Positions 51,743 to 58,428 of a stretch of DNA of 58,428 nucleotides are shown here, piece by piece. How positions within the stretch are numbered: position 1 is the first letter of the stretch; each line of letters opens with the position of its first letter. The notes beneath the pieces are model-generated. The model saw nothing but the letters and a program-made list of their open reading frames with translations. It was not told the origin of the DNA and made no database searches. This DNA is from Flavobacteriaceae bacterium (lineage in GTDB: Bacteria > Bacteroidota > Bacteroidia > Flavobacteriales > Weeksellaceae). The stretch lies in NCBI GenBank assembly GCA_031277475.1, contig JAITMJ010000134.1, positions 1-58,428 on the forward strand, written 5' to 3'. Made by a program: the position numbers and the translations under genes.

Positions 51743-52027
51743 TTATAAAGGTCTTTGTCTGTTGCTTCTAAAATGGATGATACGAACAATATTATTCGCT
51801 ATTCTATAATAAAGAGAGAACTTTCCTTTAAAAAAGATTCTTTGGTAAAGTCCGATGTTTTCGTGGTATCGGGTTAAGAAATATGGATTTTCTGAAATTG
51901 ATTTTTCAATTTTTCTTGTCTCTGAAATTATTTTCTCGGAATATGCGTTAGAAAAATTATGTTCCGCCCAATATACGATAGTTTCATTGTAACTGATGTC
52001 TGCATCTTTAGACCATTCTATTTTCAT
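51743..52027 (-). CDS. ParE/RelE-superfamily toxin
   Basis: 94 residues from the ATG at 52027 (MKIEWSKDADISYNETIVYW). The pattern continues RKIEKSISENPYFLTRY, YQRIFFKGKFSLYYRIANNI, VRIIHFRSNRQRPL, as in RelE/ParE toxins. The start overlaps the 3' end of the antitoxin gene by 20 nt, so translation is coupled. A longer frame to 52087 only reads back through the antitoxin gene. Confidence 0.8.
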   Translation of the reverse strand: MKIEWSKDADISYNETIVYWAEHNFSNAYSEKIISETRKIEKSISENPYFLTRYHENIGLYQRIFFKGKFSLYYRIANNIVRIIHFRSNRQRPL

Positions 52028-52262
52028 ATTTTTTGAGGTTTTCAAGGGCTTTTCTATGAACTTCTTCACTTGGTATGGTTCTGCCATTTTTAATATCGTC
52101 CAATCCTTTGGCGATGTGTATCAAATCTTCTTCCGTCAAAGTGTATGGATCGTATTCTAAATCTTCTTCTTCCACATCTATTTCAAGGCTTTCTATATAA
52201 TTTTTGATTTTAGAAAGAATATCCGGTTCGGCGGTGCCGATTCTTAAAATAGTTTCTGTCAT
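52008..52262 (-). CDS. Antitoxin of the ParE/RelE-type pair
   Basis: 84 residues, strongly acidic (SLEIDVEEEDLEYDPYTLTE, EDLIHIAKGLDDIKNG), ending in a basic helix (RKALENLKKYENR). It lies before and overlaps the toxin gene. Its promoter region (52267-52311) is an exact copy of that of the YoeB pair upstream. Confidence 0.75.
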   Translation of the reverse strand: MTETILRIGTAEPDILSKIKNYIESLEIDVEEEDLEYDPYTLTEEDLIHIAKGLDDIKNGRTIPSEEVHRKALENLKKYENRMV

Positions 52263-52266
52263 AATA

Positions 52267-52311
52267 TTTTATTTTCTACAAAGTTATATAATTTTGGTTG
52301 AGGAGAAATTG
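52267..52311 (-). repeat. 45-bp duplicated promoter region, copy 1
   Basis: Identical over 45 bp to 52830-52874. On the minus strand it contains TAACTTTG (a -7 box) about 20 nt upstream of the antitoxin ATG. Both antitoxin genes therefore share the same promoter and probably the same operator. Confidence 0.85.
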
Positions 52312-52337
52312 CGAGTATTCACTGAAAATATTGAAAA

Positions 52338-52613
52338 TTATTTATCGTTGTAATGTCCGTATGTGGAATGGATAATCACGATAATTTGCTGTTCGTCCAC
52401 TTCATAAATCAATCTGTGTTTGTTGGTTATTCTGCGAGACCATAATCCGGATTTGTCTCCTCTTAAAGGTTCGGGATGTCCTGTTCCGATGTAAGGATGT
52501 TCAGACAATTCTCTTGTGAGTTTCGCGAGTTTTTTATAAGATTGCGGCTCGCTTTTTTTTAATTTTTTATTGTCTTCATTGGCTTTATCTGAAAAAATTA
52601 TTTCGAAAATCAT
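52338..52613 (-). CDS. yoeB: YoeB/Txe-family toxin
   Basis: 91 residues, a ribosome-dependent mRNA endonuclease. Signature: IGTGHPEPLRGDKSGLWSRR, ITNKHRLIYEVDEQQIIVII and the end HSTYGHYND with the His/Tyr expected in the YoeB active site. The start overlaps the antitoxin stop by 4 nt. Confidence 0.9.
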   Translation of the reverse strand: MIFEIIFSDKANEDNKKLKKSEPQSYKKLAKLTRELSEHPYIGTGHPEPLRGDKSGLWSRRITNKHRLIYEVDEQQIIVIIHSTYGHYNDK

Positions 52614-52825
52614 AGTTCTTCAAAGTATTTTTCCAATTCTTCTTCATTGGAAATTCTTGTAAATTTTCCTTCTTTGTATTGTTTTCTGGATTGTTCTATT
52701 TTGGTAAAAAATTCCTCTTTACTCATCAGCGTATCGTCTTTTTTTATAGGAATATTCATCGCTTTCGCAATGGCTTTCAAAGCATTTTCTTCCCTTTTTG
52801 TACGCGGTTGAAGTGTGATTTCCAT
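52610..52825 (-). CDS. Antitoxin paired with YoeB
   Basis: 71 residues. The N-terminal part (MEITLQPRTKREENALKAIA, KAMNIPIKKDD) is followed by a helix KEEFFTKIEQSRKQYKEGKF and an acidic end EEELEKYFEEL. The sequence differs from classical YefM; it resembles small Bacteroidota antitoxins of the type annotated beside YoeB. Promoter copy 2 lies at 52830-52874. Confidence 0.8.
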   Translation of the reverse strand: MEITLQPRTKREENALKAIAKAMNIPIKKDDTLMSKEEFFTKIEQSRKQYKEGKFTRISNEEELEKYFEEL

Positions 52826-52829
52826 AACG

Positions 52830-52874
52830 TTTTATTTTCTACAAAGTTATATAATTTTGGTTGAGGAGAAATTG
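52830..52874 (-). repeat. 45-bp duplicated promoter region, copy 2
   Basis: Identical to 52267-52311; see there. It begins 5 nt upstream of the YoeB antitoxin start. Confidence 0.85.
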
Positions 52875-52957
52875 TAGGCGATTTTTTTAATTCAAGACAA
52901 AGCATCCGCGAAAGACGAAAAAAAATGATAATCCACTGTTTTTTCATGCAAAACAAA

Positions 52958-53941
52958 CTACTCCTCAAACTCTGGTTTATATCTCGCCTGATTGAAAAGT
53001 TCCTGCGCATCCATTTTCAAAAAATCCTGAATTTTAGTGTCCGATTTTTCTTGGAAAAATTTTTTGCAAATTTGCCAACCCGTGAAAATCCCGATTTGCG
53101 GCGAAGATTCATTGTCGATTTCTGTATAAAATTTTGAAAACGGCGCGGGAGCGATAAATCTTTCGGTCAAATCTGCATCATCGCTGTAAAGCAAATCGTT
53201 TTCCACGAAAAAATCCCAAATATTCACTTCATTTGCCAGTGCCCAATCGTATTGTTTTTGCGTGTAGTTTATTTTTAAAAAATCAGGTTCATCAGGAAGA
53301 AAAGCATCTTGCAAAATCATCAATTTTCCTTGATAAACCAACTGATATAGGAATTTCTGCTGGTCCGGATTCACCTCAACAAAATGTTCGGCAAAAATTT
53401 CGGAAACTTTCGGAATGATGTTCGCAGGATTCATGGATTTTTGAAAATAAAGTTCCAAACCTTTGTAATTCGGATGGTTTTCACCCATAAATGCGGAAAT
53501 ATCAATAAAAAGAAAACCATCTTCCGAATGATAAAAAATCGGGTTCAAAATTCCTTGTAAAGCCGATGAATACAAAAAAACTTTCGGAGTTTTAAATTCC
53601 GGAAAATAATATCGAATGTGCGAAAACAGATTCTCCAGATTTTTTTTCAATTTGTTTTGGTCGATTTTTGCGGCGGCATCTTTATAAATCTTGATTTCAT
53701 CGGCATCTTTTCTGCGCTCCTCGAAAACATCATCGGGAATCGTTCCTTGAAACCAAGGATATTTTTGTTTAAAACTTTCCAAAGAAATATTCGGATTGTA
53801 GAGTTCGGCGGAAATGTCCGTCAGTTCTATGTTTTGAGGGTTTTCAATTTTTATGTTCCAATTTTTTCCAACTTCTTTTTTGCAGGAATTAAATCCGAAA
53901 ATCACTGCAAAAGCGATAACCGCAATTCTAAAAAACTTCAT
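52958..53941 (-). CDS. gldB: Gliding motility lipoprotein GldB
   Basis: 327 residues from the ATG at 53941. Lipoprotein signal MKFFRIAVIAFAVIFGFNSC with acylated Cys20. The mature part matches GldB: KQKYPWFQGTIPDDVFEERR, NLFSHIRYYFPEFKTPKVFL, LFIDISAFMGENHPNYKGLE, ENDLLYSDDADLTERFIAPA and GIFTGWQICKKFF. GldB is required for gliding in Flavobacterium and is kept in non-gliding relatives, where it may serve type IX secretion or another envelope role. The start is taken at the lipoprotein signal, not at the ATG at 53968. Confidence 0.9.
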   Translation of the reverse strand: MKFFRIAVIAFAVIFGFNSCKKEVGKNWNIKIENPQNIELTDISAELYNPNISLESFKQKYPWFQGTIPDDVFEERRKDADEIKIYKDAAAKIDQNKLKKNLENLFSHIRYYFPEFKTPKVFLYSSALQGILNPIFYHSEDGFLFIDISAFMGENHPNYKGLELYFQKSMNPANIIPKVSEIFAEHFVEVNPDQQKFLYQLVYQGKLMILQDAFLPDEPDFLKINYTQKQYDWALANEVNIWDFFVENDLLYSDDADLTERFIAPAPFSKFYTEIDNESSPQIGIFTGWQICKKFFQEKSDTKIQDFLKMDAQELFNQARYKPEFEE

Positions 53942-54035
53942 TATTTTTACATAATTTTTGATTTGCAAAAGTATTAAATTTAATTAAAATTGAAACACAA
54001 AATCAGGGTTTTGATTACACGAAAATATAGTACAC

Positions 54036-54320
54036 ATCAAGCGTTTGGGATTTTTCTTTCCGTTTCCGGCGCCGCCCGATTCTGTGCTTTGCGCTATGAA
54101 AATTTCGGCATTGCTCAATCGGGCAAAAGGTCGGGATTTTTATGATGTGCTGTTTCTTTTGCCGCAAACCGAGCCGGATTATCAATATCTTTCCGAAAAG
54201 TGCCATATCAAAAACAAATCGGAATTAAAAACCGCCCTGCTCGTCAAAACCGAAAAAACAAATTTAAAATTGAAGTCGCAGGATTTTGAACATTTGCTTT
54301 TTAATAAAAAGAAATCGTAA
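54036..54320 (+). pseudogene. C-terminal remnant of an AbiEii-type nucleotidyltransferase
   Basis: The frame reads PFPAPPDSVLCAMKISALLN then RAKGRDFYDVLFLLPQTEPD, the conserved C-terminal region of the AbiEii/AbiGii nucleotidyltransferase toxins. The catalytic GxS...DxD domain is missing and no start codon with context is present. It marks a lost abortive-infection or toxin-antitoxin locus. Confidence 0.7.
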
Positions 54321-54324
54321 AAAA

Positions 54325-54332
54325 TACTTTTG
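54325..54332 (+). promoter_or_regulatory. -7 box of the methyltransferase gene
   Basis: TACTTTTG fits TAnnTTTG, 45 nt before the ATG at 54378. An out-of-frame ATG at 54357 opens a 15-codon frame that overlaps the true start. Confidence 0.5.
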
Positions 54333-54377
54333 TTTAAAGATTTTGTAGAAAGTTTATGAAAAATGAAATAATTAAAA

Positions 54378-55103
54378 ATGACCACAAAAGAACATTACGA
54401 TAATCATTTGGGGAATTTTTATTCGTGGATGATTGGAGATTTGGAGGCGAAACAAACGGAGTTTCAGGATTTTCTGATTGAACAAAATTTGTTGCCGCAA
54501 TCAAGCAAAATCGCGATTGATTTGGGAGCGGGAAACGGCGTTCAAACCGTTCCGCTTGCAAAAATGGGTTATGCGGTGAAGGCGATTGATTTTAATAAAC
54601 AATTATTGGATGAATTGGCGGAAAACACAAAAAATTTAAACGTAGAAATCATTAACGCCGACATAAAAAATTTCAACAAATTTTCCGGTCAAAACCCCGA
54701 ATTAATTGTTTGTTGCGGCGATACGATTGCACATCTCGACAGCGAAGGAGAAATAGTTCAACTGCTCAAAAACATTTCCGGCACACTCACAAACGGCGGA
54801 AAATTATTGCTCACTTTTCGTGATTATTCGGCAGAATTGACAGGAGAAAACAGATTTATTCCCGTAAAAAGCGATGAAAACAAAATCCTCACCTGCGTTC
54901 TCGATTATCAGCCGAAATATGTGATGGTAACGGATTTGCTTCACGAAAAAATTGAGAATAGTTGGAAACAAAAAATAAGTTCCTACAAAAAAGTTCGGGT
55001 AACAACAGAGATGATTGTGAAAATGATAGAACAAATCGGAATGATTATTCAATTCAACGAAACGATTAATCGAATGATTACTATTATTGCATATAAAAAA
55101 TGA
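54378..55103 (+). CDS. Class I SAM-dependent methyltransferase
   Basis: 241 residues. The Rossmann motif I is IAIDLGAGNGVQTVPLAKMG, then AIDFNKQLLDEL (motif II acidic residue), NADIKNFNKF, and LIVCCGDTIAHL (motif IV). The rest is a variable substrate-binding part. The substrate is unknown, probably a small molecule. The last 46 nt of the gene are duplicated 2.6 kb downstream (57679-57724). Confidence 0.85.
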   Translation: MTTKEHYDNHLGNFYSWMIGDLEAKQTEFQDFLIEQNLLPQSSKIAIDLGAGNGVQTVPLAKMGYAVKAIDFNKQLLDELAENTKNLNVEIINADIKNFNKFSGQNPELIVCCGDTIAHLDSEGEIVQLLKNISGTLTNGGKLLLTFRDYSAELTGENRFIPVKSDENKILTCVLDYQPKYVMVTDLLHEKIENSWKQKISSYKKVRVTTEMIVKMIEQIGMIIQFNETINRMITIIAYKK

Positions 55104-55172
55104 ATTAATGAAAAATAAGATAAATGCACAAGCCGATCAATTTTTTCACAAAACATAGAATACAAATAGGAA

Positions 55173-55946
55173 ATGAAAAAGTTACAAGTAAAACATCGCG
55201 CAAAATATCAACAGCAAATAAAAATACTTCTATGGGTATTTGGTATATTGTCATTGGTAATCGTGCCTGCATTAACAATCTATTTGGGTGCTCACGGAAA
55301 TCCGTTTAAATTATCGCTGTCAGCCATTGGCAATCGCCCCGAAGTACGACCGCTATTTTTGGTATGGACAATTTCCATGTGTGCCTATTTTTCAAGTATT
55401 GTATTTGCTATCATTGTATTAACAAAAAATTCGCGAGCACGCACCTTTCGAATATTGATTTTGGTAAGTACATGGTTGTTGCTTATCACGAATTTAATTC
55501 CGTTTTTACCCGATAGATTTCCATTGTTGGCAAACATACATACCAATGTCGCCGTAATTTCGACAGTTTTGTTTGCTTTTACATTGTTGATGCTGACCTA
55601 TTCATTTCAGAATTATTATCCTAAACTTTTTTTGAAATCGCATATTGCGGTATTGTGTCTATTGGCTGTAATGATCATTCTTTTCATCTTTTTTGAGGCA
55701 AAATGGATTACCGAAGGAACCTGCATTATCGGTGGCAGTATATTCCTGTTTTCAGTAATGTATTGGCTTTATAAGGAAAATGATTTTGATGCTGATGATG
55801 TTCTCGCCTCTTATGATTTGGAGTTAGCTCGACAAGAAGTGCAACGATTAGAAAACCGCACAAAAGAGGCGTATGAAGAATATCTGAAATTAAATGCTCG
55901 ATTGCGTATTGCACAAGTAGAACTACAGGAAATGAAAAAAGTTTAG
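55173..55946 (+). CDS. Six-helix membrane protein with C-terminal coiled coil
   Basis: 257 residues. About six membrane helices (residues 16-38, 65-88, 95-115, 123-145, 150-172, 178-196) are followed by a 55-residue charged coiled coil (LARQEVQRLENRTKEAYEEY ... VELQEMKKV). The loop GNPFKLSLSAIGNRPEVRPL recalls DUF998-type proteins, a weak resemblance. The topology suggests a membrane anchor with a cytoplasmic oligomerising tail. Function unknown. It lies 69 nt after the methyltransferase gene. Confidence 0.7.
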   Translation: MKKLQVKHRAKYQQQIKILLWVFGILSLVIVPALTIYLGAHGNPFKLSLSAIGNRPEVRPLFLVWTISMCAYFSSIVFAIIVLTKNSRARTFRILILVSTWLLLITNLIPFLPDRFPLLANIHTNVAVISTVLFAFTLLMLTYSFQNYYPKLFLKSHIAVLCLLAVMIILFIFFEAKWITEGTCIIGGSIFLFSVMYWLYKENDFDADDVLASYDLELARQEVQRLENRTKEAYEEYLKLNARLRIAQVELQEMKKV

Positions 55947-56012
55947 CATCGAATGAAAATCATTTTTTATGTAATTCATAACAACATAATTTGCTCATAA
56001 AAACACATATTT

Positions 56013-56062
56013 TTGCATAAATAAAATGCAATATTCGGGTAAATTGCATTTTTTTCGTGCAA
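56013..56062. promoter_or_regulatory. Two tandem inverted repeats with TTGCA arms
   Basis: TTGCAT-N7-ATGCAA (56013-56031) and TTGCA-N9-TGCAA (56044-56062), in the 253-nt gap before the secreted zincin gene. The same arms occur at 132-149. They may be operator sites. Further down, two TACCTTTA sequences (near 56169 and 56188) resemble weak -7 boxes. Confidence 0.4.
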
Positions 56063-56199
56063 TTTTAATAGCGTGGCAAAATCAAACTAAACGGTGCGAA
56101 TATAAAAATTCTACATGCCTGCCGCTCACCGTCGGCTAAAAATCAAGGAAAATTACATACAAAACATTACCTTTAACAAAAATTTTTACCTTTAAAACT

Positions 56200-57591
56200 A
56201 TGAAATTAAAAACCACTTTTTTAGCCTTATTTCTGTTTAATTCGGTTTTCGCACAGCAGAAACCGACCATCAATTTGTCTTATTCTAAATGGCTGGCAAC
56301 GTATGATTTTGTAAAAAATCTGTCGGACAATTATCCGGACAATGGTTTTAAACAAGTATTCCGGGCTTCAAAGTTTTACAATCCGCATTATACCGATTTG
56401 ATTAAACGGTTTGACACTTTAAAACTCGATGAATCCTATAATTTTCAAGATTTTCCGGAGGGATTAAAAACGCCGTTTCAATCCATAGATTTTATCAAAA
56501 AAAACTTAATCACCGCAACATCAATCGAGCAATTTAAAACCGAAACTTTCGGAGTGGTTCCAAATTCCGAACTTTTTGCCTTTTCAGAAATCCTTTCCGA
56601 ATTTAAACCGATTTATGATGAATTAATTTATTTTCCTCACCAAAATGAATTTGAAAATCAATTGGTTGAACTGAAAGATTATGTTCAAAAATCCAATCTC
56701 GAAAAATTTTTCGAACAAGGTTTGATTTTCTACGGTTCGGCGTGGGACAATTCTGTTCCGATGGATATTGCCATCATTCCCTCGATTGAAAAAGACCGAT
56801 TTAATGCAGGAGCATTTTTAAACACCGCTTTCGGCAAAATTCCCTTGAACATAAAAGAGATAGGAAATGATGATTTGTTCAGCGTTTTGATGCACGAAAT
56901 TTATCATATTTTGTACGATGCACAGCCGTTGGAATTCAAGTTGAAAATTCAATCGTGGTTCAATAAAAATCCGTCAAAAAACAGCCAATATGCGTATTTG
57001 CTTTTGAATGAAGTGCTGGCAACAGCCACAGGAAACGGCTATGTTTACGAACATCTGAACGGAAAACCGTACGAAGGCGATTGGTATAATTTCAAATATT
57101 TCAACCTGCTGGCGAAACAAATATATCCGATGGTTAAAGATTACATCAATCAACAAAAAACGATAGATCAAGACTTTGTGAATCAATACATTGCTTTTTA
57201 TGATGCTTTTCCGGATTGGTCGAACGAGTTGGACAATTTATTCAGAAATCGCTATGTATTATCGGACAATCCAAAAGATATTGATTATTTCCGTAAAAAT
57301 TATGTTGCCTCGCACGGTATTGATGAGGATGTGTTCAGCCAAAGCAATTTGGAGAAACTAAAAGAGGCGCGGCTCACAAAAGTAATCATCATTTCATCCG
57401 ACCATAAAGATAAATTGAGCCGAGTAAAATCCATATTTCCCGAACTGAAAAACCTGAAATACAATGCCCGAAAAGAATTTGTTTATACAGCAGATTTGCA
57501 GGATAAAACCAAACTCATCATCATTAATAAACATTCCACAAGCCTCGAAAAATTATTTGACGACAATTTTAAAAACAGGAAAATCGAATGA
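56200..57591 (+). CDS. Secreted putative zinc metallopeptidase (HExxH)
   Basis: 463 residues with a signal peptide (MKLKTTFLALFLFNSVFAQQ). The zinc motif HEIYH lies in LFSVLMHEIYHILYDAQ near residue 232; about 40 residues later LLNEVLATATGNGYVYE supplies a Glu in the NExxA context typical of a third gluzincin ligand. The C-terminal 80 residues (VIIISSDHKDKLSRVKSIFP, YTADLQDKTKLIIINK) form a separate alpha/beta domain. No named family recognised. It is probably a periplasmic or exported peptidase. Confidence 0.65.
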   Translation: MKLKTTFLALFLFNSVFAQQKPTINLSYSKWLATYDFVKNLSDNYPDNGFKQVFRASKFYNPHYTDLIKRFDTLKLDESYNFQDFPEGLKTPFQSIDFIKKNLITATSIEQFKTETFGVVPNSELFAFSEILSEFKPIYDELIYFPHQNEFENQLVELKDYVQKSNLEKFFEQGLIFYGSAWDNSVPMDIAIIPSIEKDRFNAGAFLNTAFGKIPLNIKEIGNDDLFSVLMHEIYHILYDAQPLEFKLKIQSWFNKNPSKNSQYAYLLLNEVLATATGNGYVYEHLNGKPYEGDWYNFKYFNLLAKQIYPMVKDYINQQKTIDQDFVNQYIAFYDAFPDWSNELDNLFRNRYVLSDNPKDIDYFRKNYVASHGIDEDVFSQSNLEKLKEARLTKVIIISSDHKDKLSRVKSIFPELKNLKYNARKEFVYTADLQDKTKLIIINKHSTSLEKLFDDNFKNRKIE

Positions 57592-57649
57592 ATAATTCCT
57601 GTCAGTTTGTTTGAAATTTCATTAAAGATTAATTTCATTAAAAATAAAA

Positions 57650-57724
57650 ATGATAAAACCAAGAATTGAAATATCAAGCGAAACGATTAACCGAATGATT
57701 ACTATTATTGCATATAAAAAATAA
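57650..57724 (+). pseudogene. Duplicated tail of the methyltransferase gene
   Basis: Positions 57679-57724 match 55058-55103 (the last 46 nt of the methyltransferase gene) with two mismatches, one in the stop codon. The fragment reads ETINRMITIIAYKK and ends in TAA. An ATG at 57650 makes a 24-codon frame, but nothing else of the gene is there. Confidence 0.75.
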
Positions 57725-57727
57725 ATA

Positions 57728-57773
57728 CAATAGAACTTTCAAACGGTGAGATTCAAATTGAAATGGAAGAACA
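57728..57773 (+). pseudogene. Degenerate copy of the RhuM gene start
   Basis: CAATAGAACTTT ... AAACGGTGAGATTCAAATTG resembles 57963-58009, the first codons of the RhuM gene (AIELYKSSNGEIQIE), with about 10 nt deleted. It continues in a different frame and decays. With the methyltransferase tail just before it, this marks a duplication junction. Confidence 0.55.
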
Positions 57774-57847
57774 AACAACTATTCGGAATTTGCGAATAGT
57801 TCGAATGGAAGAGAGAAATTTAGTTGTTGCAAAAAATGGTTAAAACG

Positions 57848-57876
57848 AGCATACGTTCCATTTTGGAACGTATGCT
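57848..57876. promoter_or_regulatory. Perfect 13-bp hairpin with a 3-nt loop
   Basis: AGCATACGTTCCA (57848-57860), TTT, TGGAACGTATGCT (57864-57876). No T-run follows, so it is not a standard terminator. It is 79 nt before the RhuM start. A weaker hairpin with related core (TTTCC-AAAAT-GGAAA, 57898-57912) follows. Confidence 0.6.
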
Positions 57877-57955
57877 AAAGACCGATTGATGCGACTGTTT
57901 CCAAAATGGAAATAATCAGTAACGCAAAAAAAATTAATAAAAACGTATATCAAAT

Positions 57956-58363
57956 ATGAACGCAATAGAACTTTATAAATCCTCAAACGGTGAAATTCAA
58001 ATTGAAGTAAGATTTGAAAATGAAACCATTTGGCTGACACAAAAACTGATGGCTACATTATTTGATTGTAGTTCTGACAACGTTTCATTACACTTAAAAA
58101 ATATTTTTAAGTCGAAGGAACTTGATGAAAATTCAGTTGTCGAGGAATTCTCGGTAACTGCTTCTGATGGTAAAAAATACAAGACAAAGCATTACAATCT
58201 TGATGCAATTATTTCTGTCGGTTACAGAGTAAACACCTTACGCGGCACCCAATTCCGCATTTGGGCAACGCAAAAACTGAAAGATTATCTCACAAAAGGT
58301 TATGCCATCAATCAAAAGCGATGTCTGAACTATGATTTTTATGATTTTTATGATAGAGTATGA
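57956..58363 (+). CDS. Truncated RhuM-family protein
   Basis: 135 residues. The first 120 match the N-terminus of the RhuM (virulence protein, Fic/DOC-associated) family: NGEIQIEVRFENETIWLTQK, MATLFDCSSDNVSLHLKNIF, VEEFSVTASDGKKYKTKHYN, LDAIISVGYRVNTLRGTQFR and IWATQKLKDYLTKGYAINQK. Full-length members have over 300 residues. After INQKR the sequence turns into an unrelated CLNYDFYDFYDRV and stops, the stop overlapping the start of the next gene. It is a disrupted gene and probably non-functional. Confidence 0.8.
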   Translation: MNAIELYKSSNGEIQIEVRFENETIWLTQKLMATLFDCSSDNVSLHLKNIFKSKELDENSVVEEFSVTASDGKKYKTKHYNLDAIISVGYRVNTLRGTQFRIWATQKLKDYLTKGYAINQKRCLNYDFYDFYDRV

Positions 58364-58428
58364 TTAAGGAACAATACAAATATTCGGAGTTGACTGCTAA
58401 AATAATAAGATGCGCAATGACGGTGCAT
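58360..58428 (+). CDS. GxxExxY-family protein, 5' part only
   Basis: 23 codons to the window end, beginning MIKEQYKYSELTAKIIRCAM then TVH. This matches the start of the small GxxExxY family (pattern ELTYKIIGAAMEVHRxLGPG), PD-(D/E)xK-nuclease-like proteins of unknown role. The ATG overlaps the stop of the truncated RhuM frame. The rest lies outside the window. Confidence 0.6.
   Translation, partial: MIKEQYKYSELTAKIIRCAMTVH

Overview
The window looks like a chromosomal segment of a flavobacterium (Bacteroidota, Flavobacteriales). The reasons are: low G+C; promoters of the Bacteroidota type (TTG, about 19-20 nt, TAnnTTTG) in front of many genes; a gliding-motility lipoprotein gene (gldB); several signal peptides and lipoproteins; a TonB-dependent receptor; a glutaminyl-tRNA synthetase; and a 29-residue AURKAIP1/COX24-like protein next to an HU gene. 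No rRNA, tRNA or CRISPR array was seen. I cannot name the genus from sequence alone.

Layout. 1-3.3 kb: an XRE-type regulator behind a leader with a duplicated start region, a small doubtful ORF, and a PLP lyase whose active-site residues fit tyrosine phenol-lyase rather than tryptophanase. 3.3-9.6 kb: a surface-polysaccharide locus (Wza-like lipoprotein, Wzc-like tyrosine autokinase, WecB, Wzx-like flippase). It is visibly decayed, with gene tails before wecB and only the first 42 codons of a glycosyltransferase after wzx. 9.6-36.2 kb: mostly housekeeping genes (ABC exporter, agmatine deiminase, acyl-CoA reductase, fructose bisphosphatase, GlnRS, HisRS, two peptide symporters, a two-component system with a DUF3791 gene lodged inside it, SufS, MenC, RmuC, a TrmH-type methylase). 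36.2-45.9 kb: a back-to-back pair of long-loop hairpins, an Ala/Pro/Thr-rich lipoprotein, a possible membrane-tethered regulator overlapping a lipoprotein gene, folate and ferredoxin genes, a ParE-type toxin-antitoxin pair, MutY, HU, L25, a DgkA-type kinase and a dicarboxylate symporter.

45.9-49.4 kb holds the most system-like cluster. It encodes a periplasmic heavy-metal-associated (HMA) protein, a Cys-rich exported protein, and a TonB receptor carrying a second HMA domain at its N-terminus that is about 95% identical at DNA level to the stand-alone one. Together these read as a metal (probably copper) capture and import or sensing unit. 49.4-50.0 kb is non-coding, with dispersed repeats and a candidate structured RNA. 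50-58.4 kb carries EF-P, a mannose-1-phosphate guanylyltransferase, two tandem toxin-antitoxin pairs behind duplicated 45-bp promoters, GldB, an AbiEii remnant, a methyltransferase, a six-helix membrane protein and a secreted HExxH protein. It ends in a rearranged accessory patch: a truncated RhuM gene running straight into the start of a GxxExxY gene.

A second theme is repeats. A 35-nt GC-rich hairpin lies exactly 9 nt before the start codons of both the Wza-like gene and the metal TonB receptor. An intergenic repeat family recurs at five places, a palindrome cluster sits upstream of the receptor, and many short gene remnants show active decay and duplication. All calls rest on reading the sequence and on family knowledge; no database search was run.
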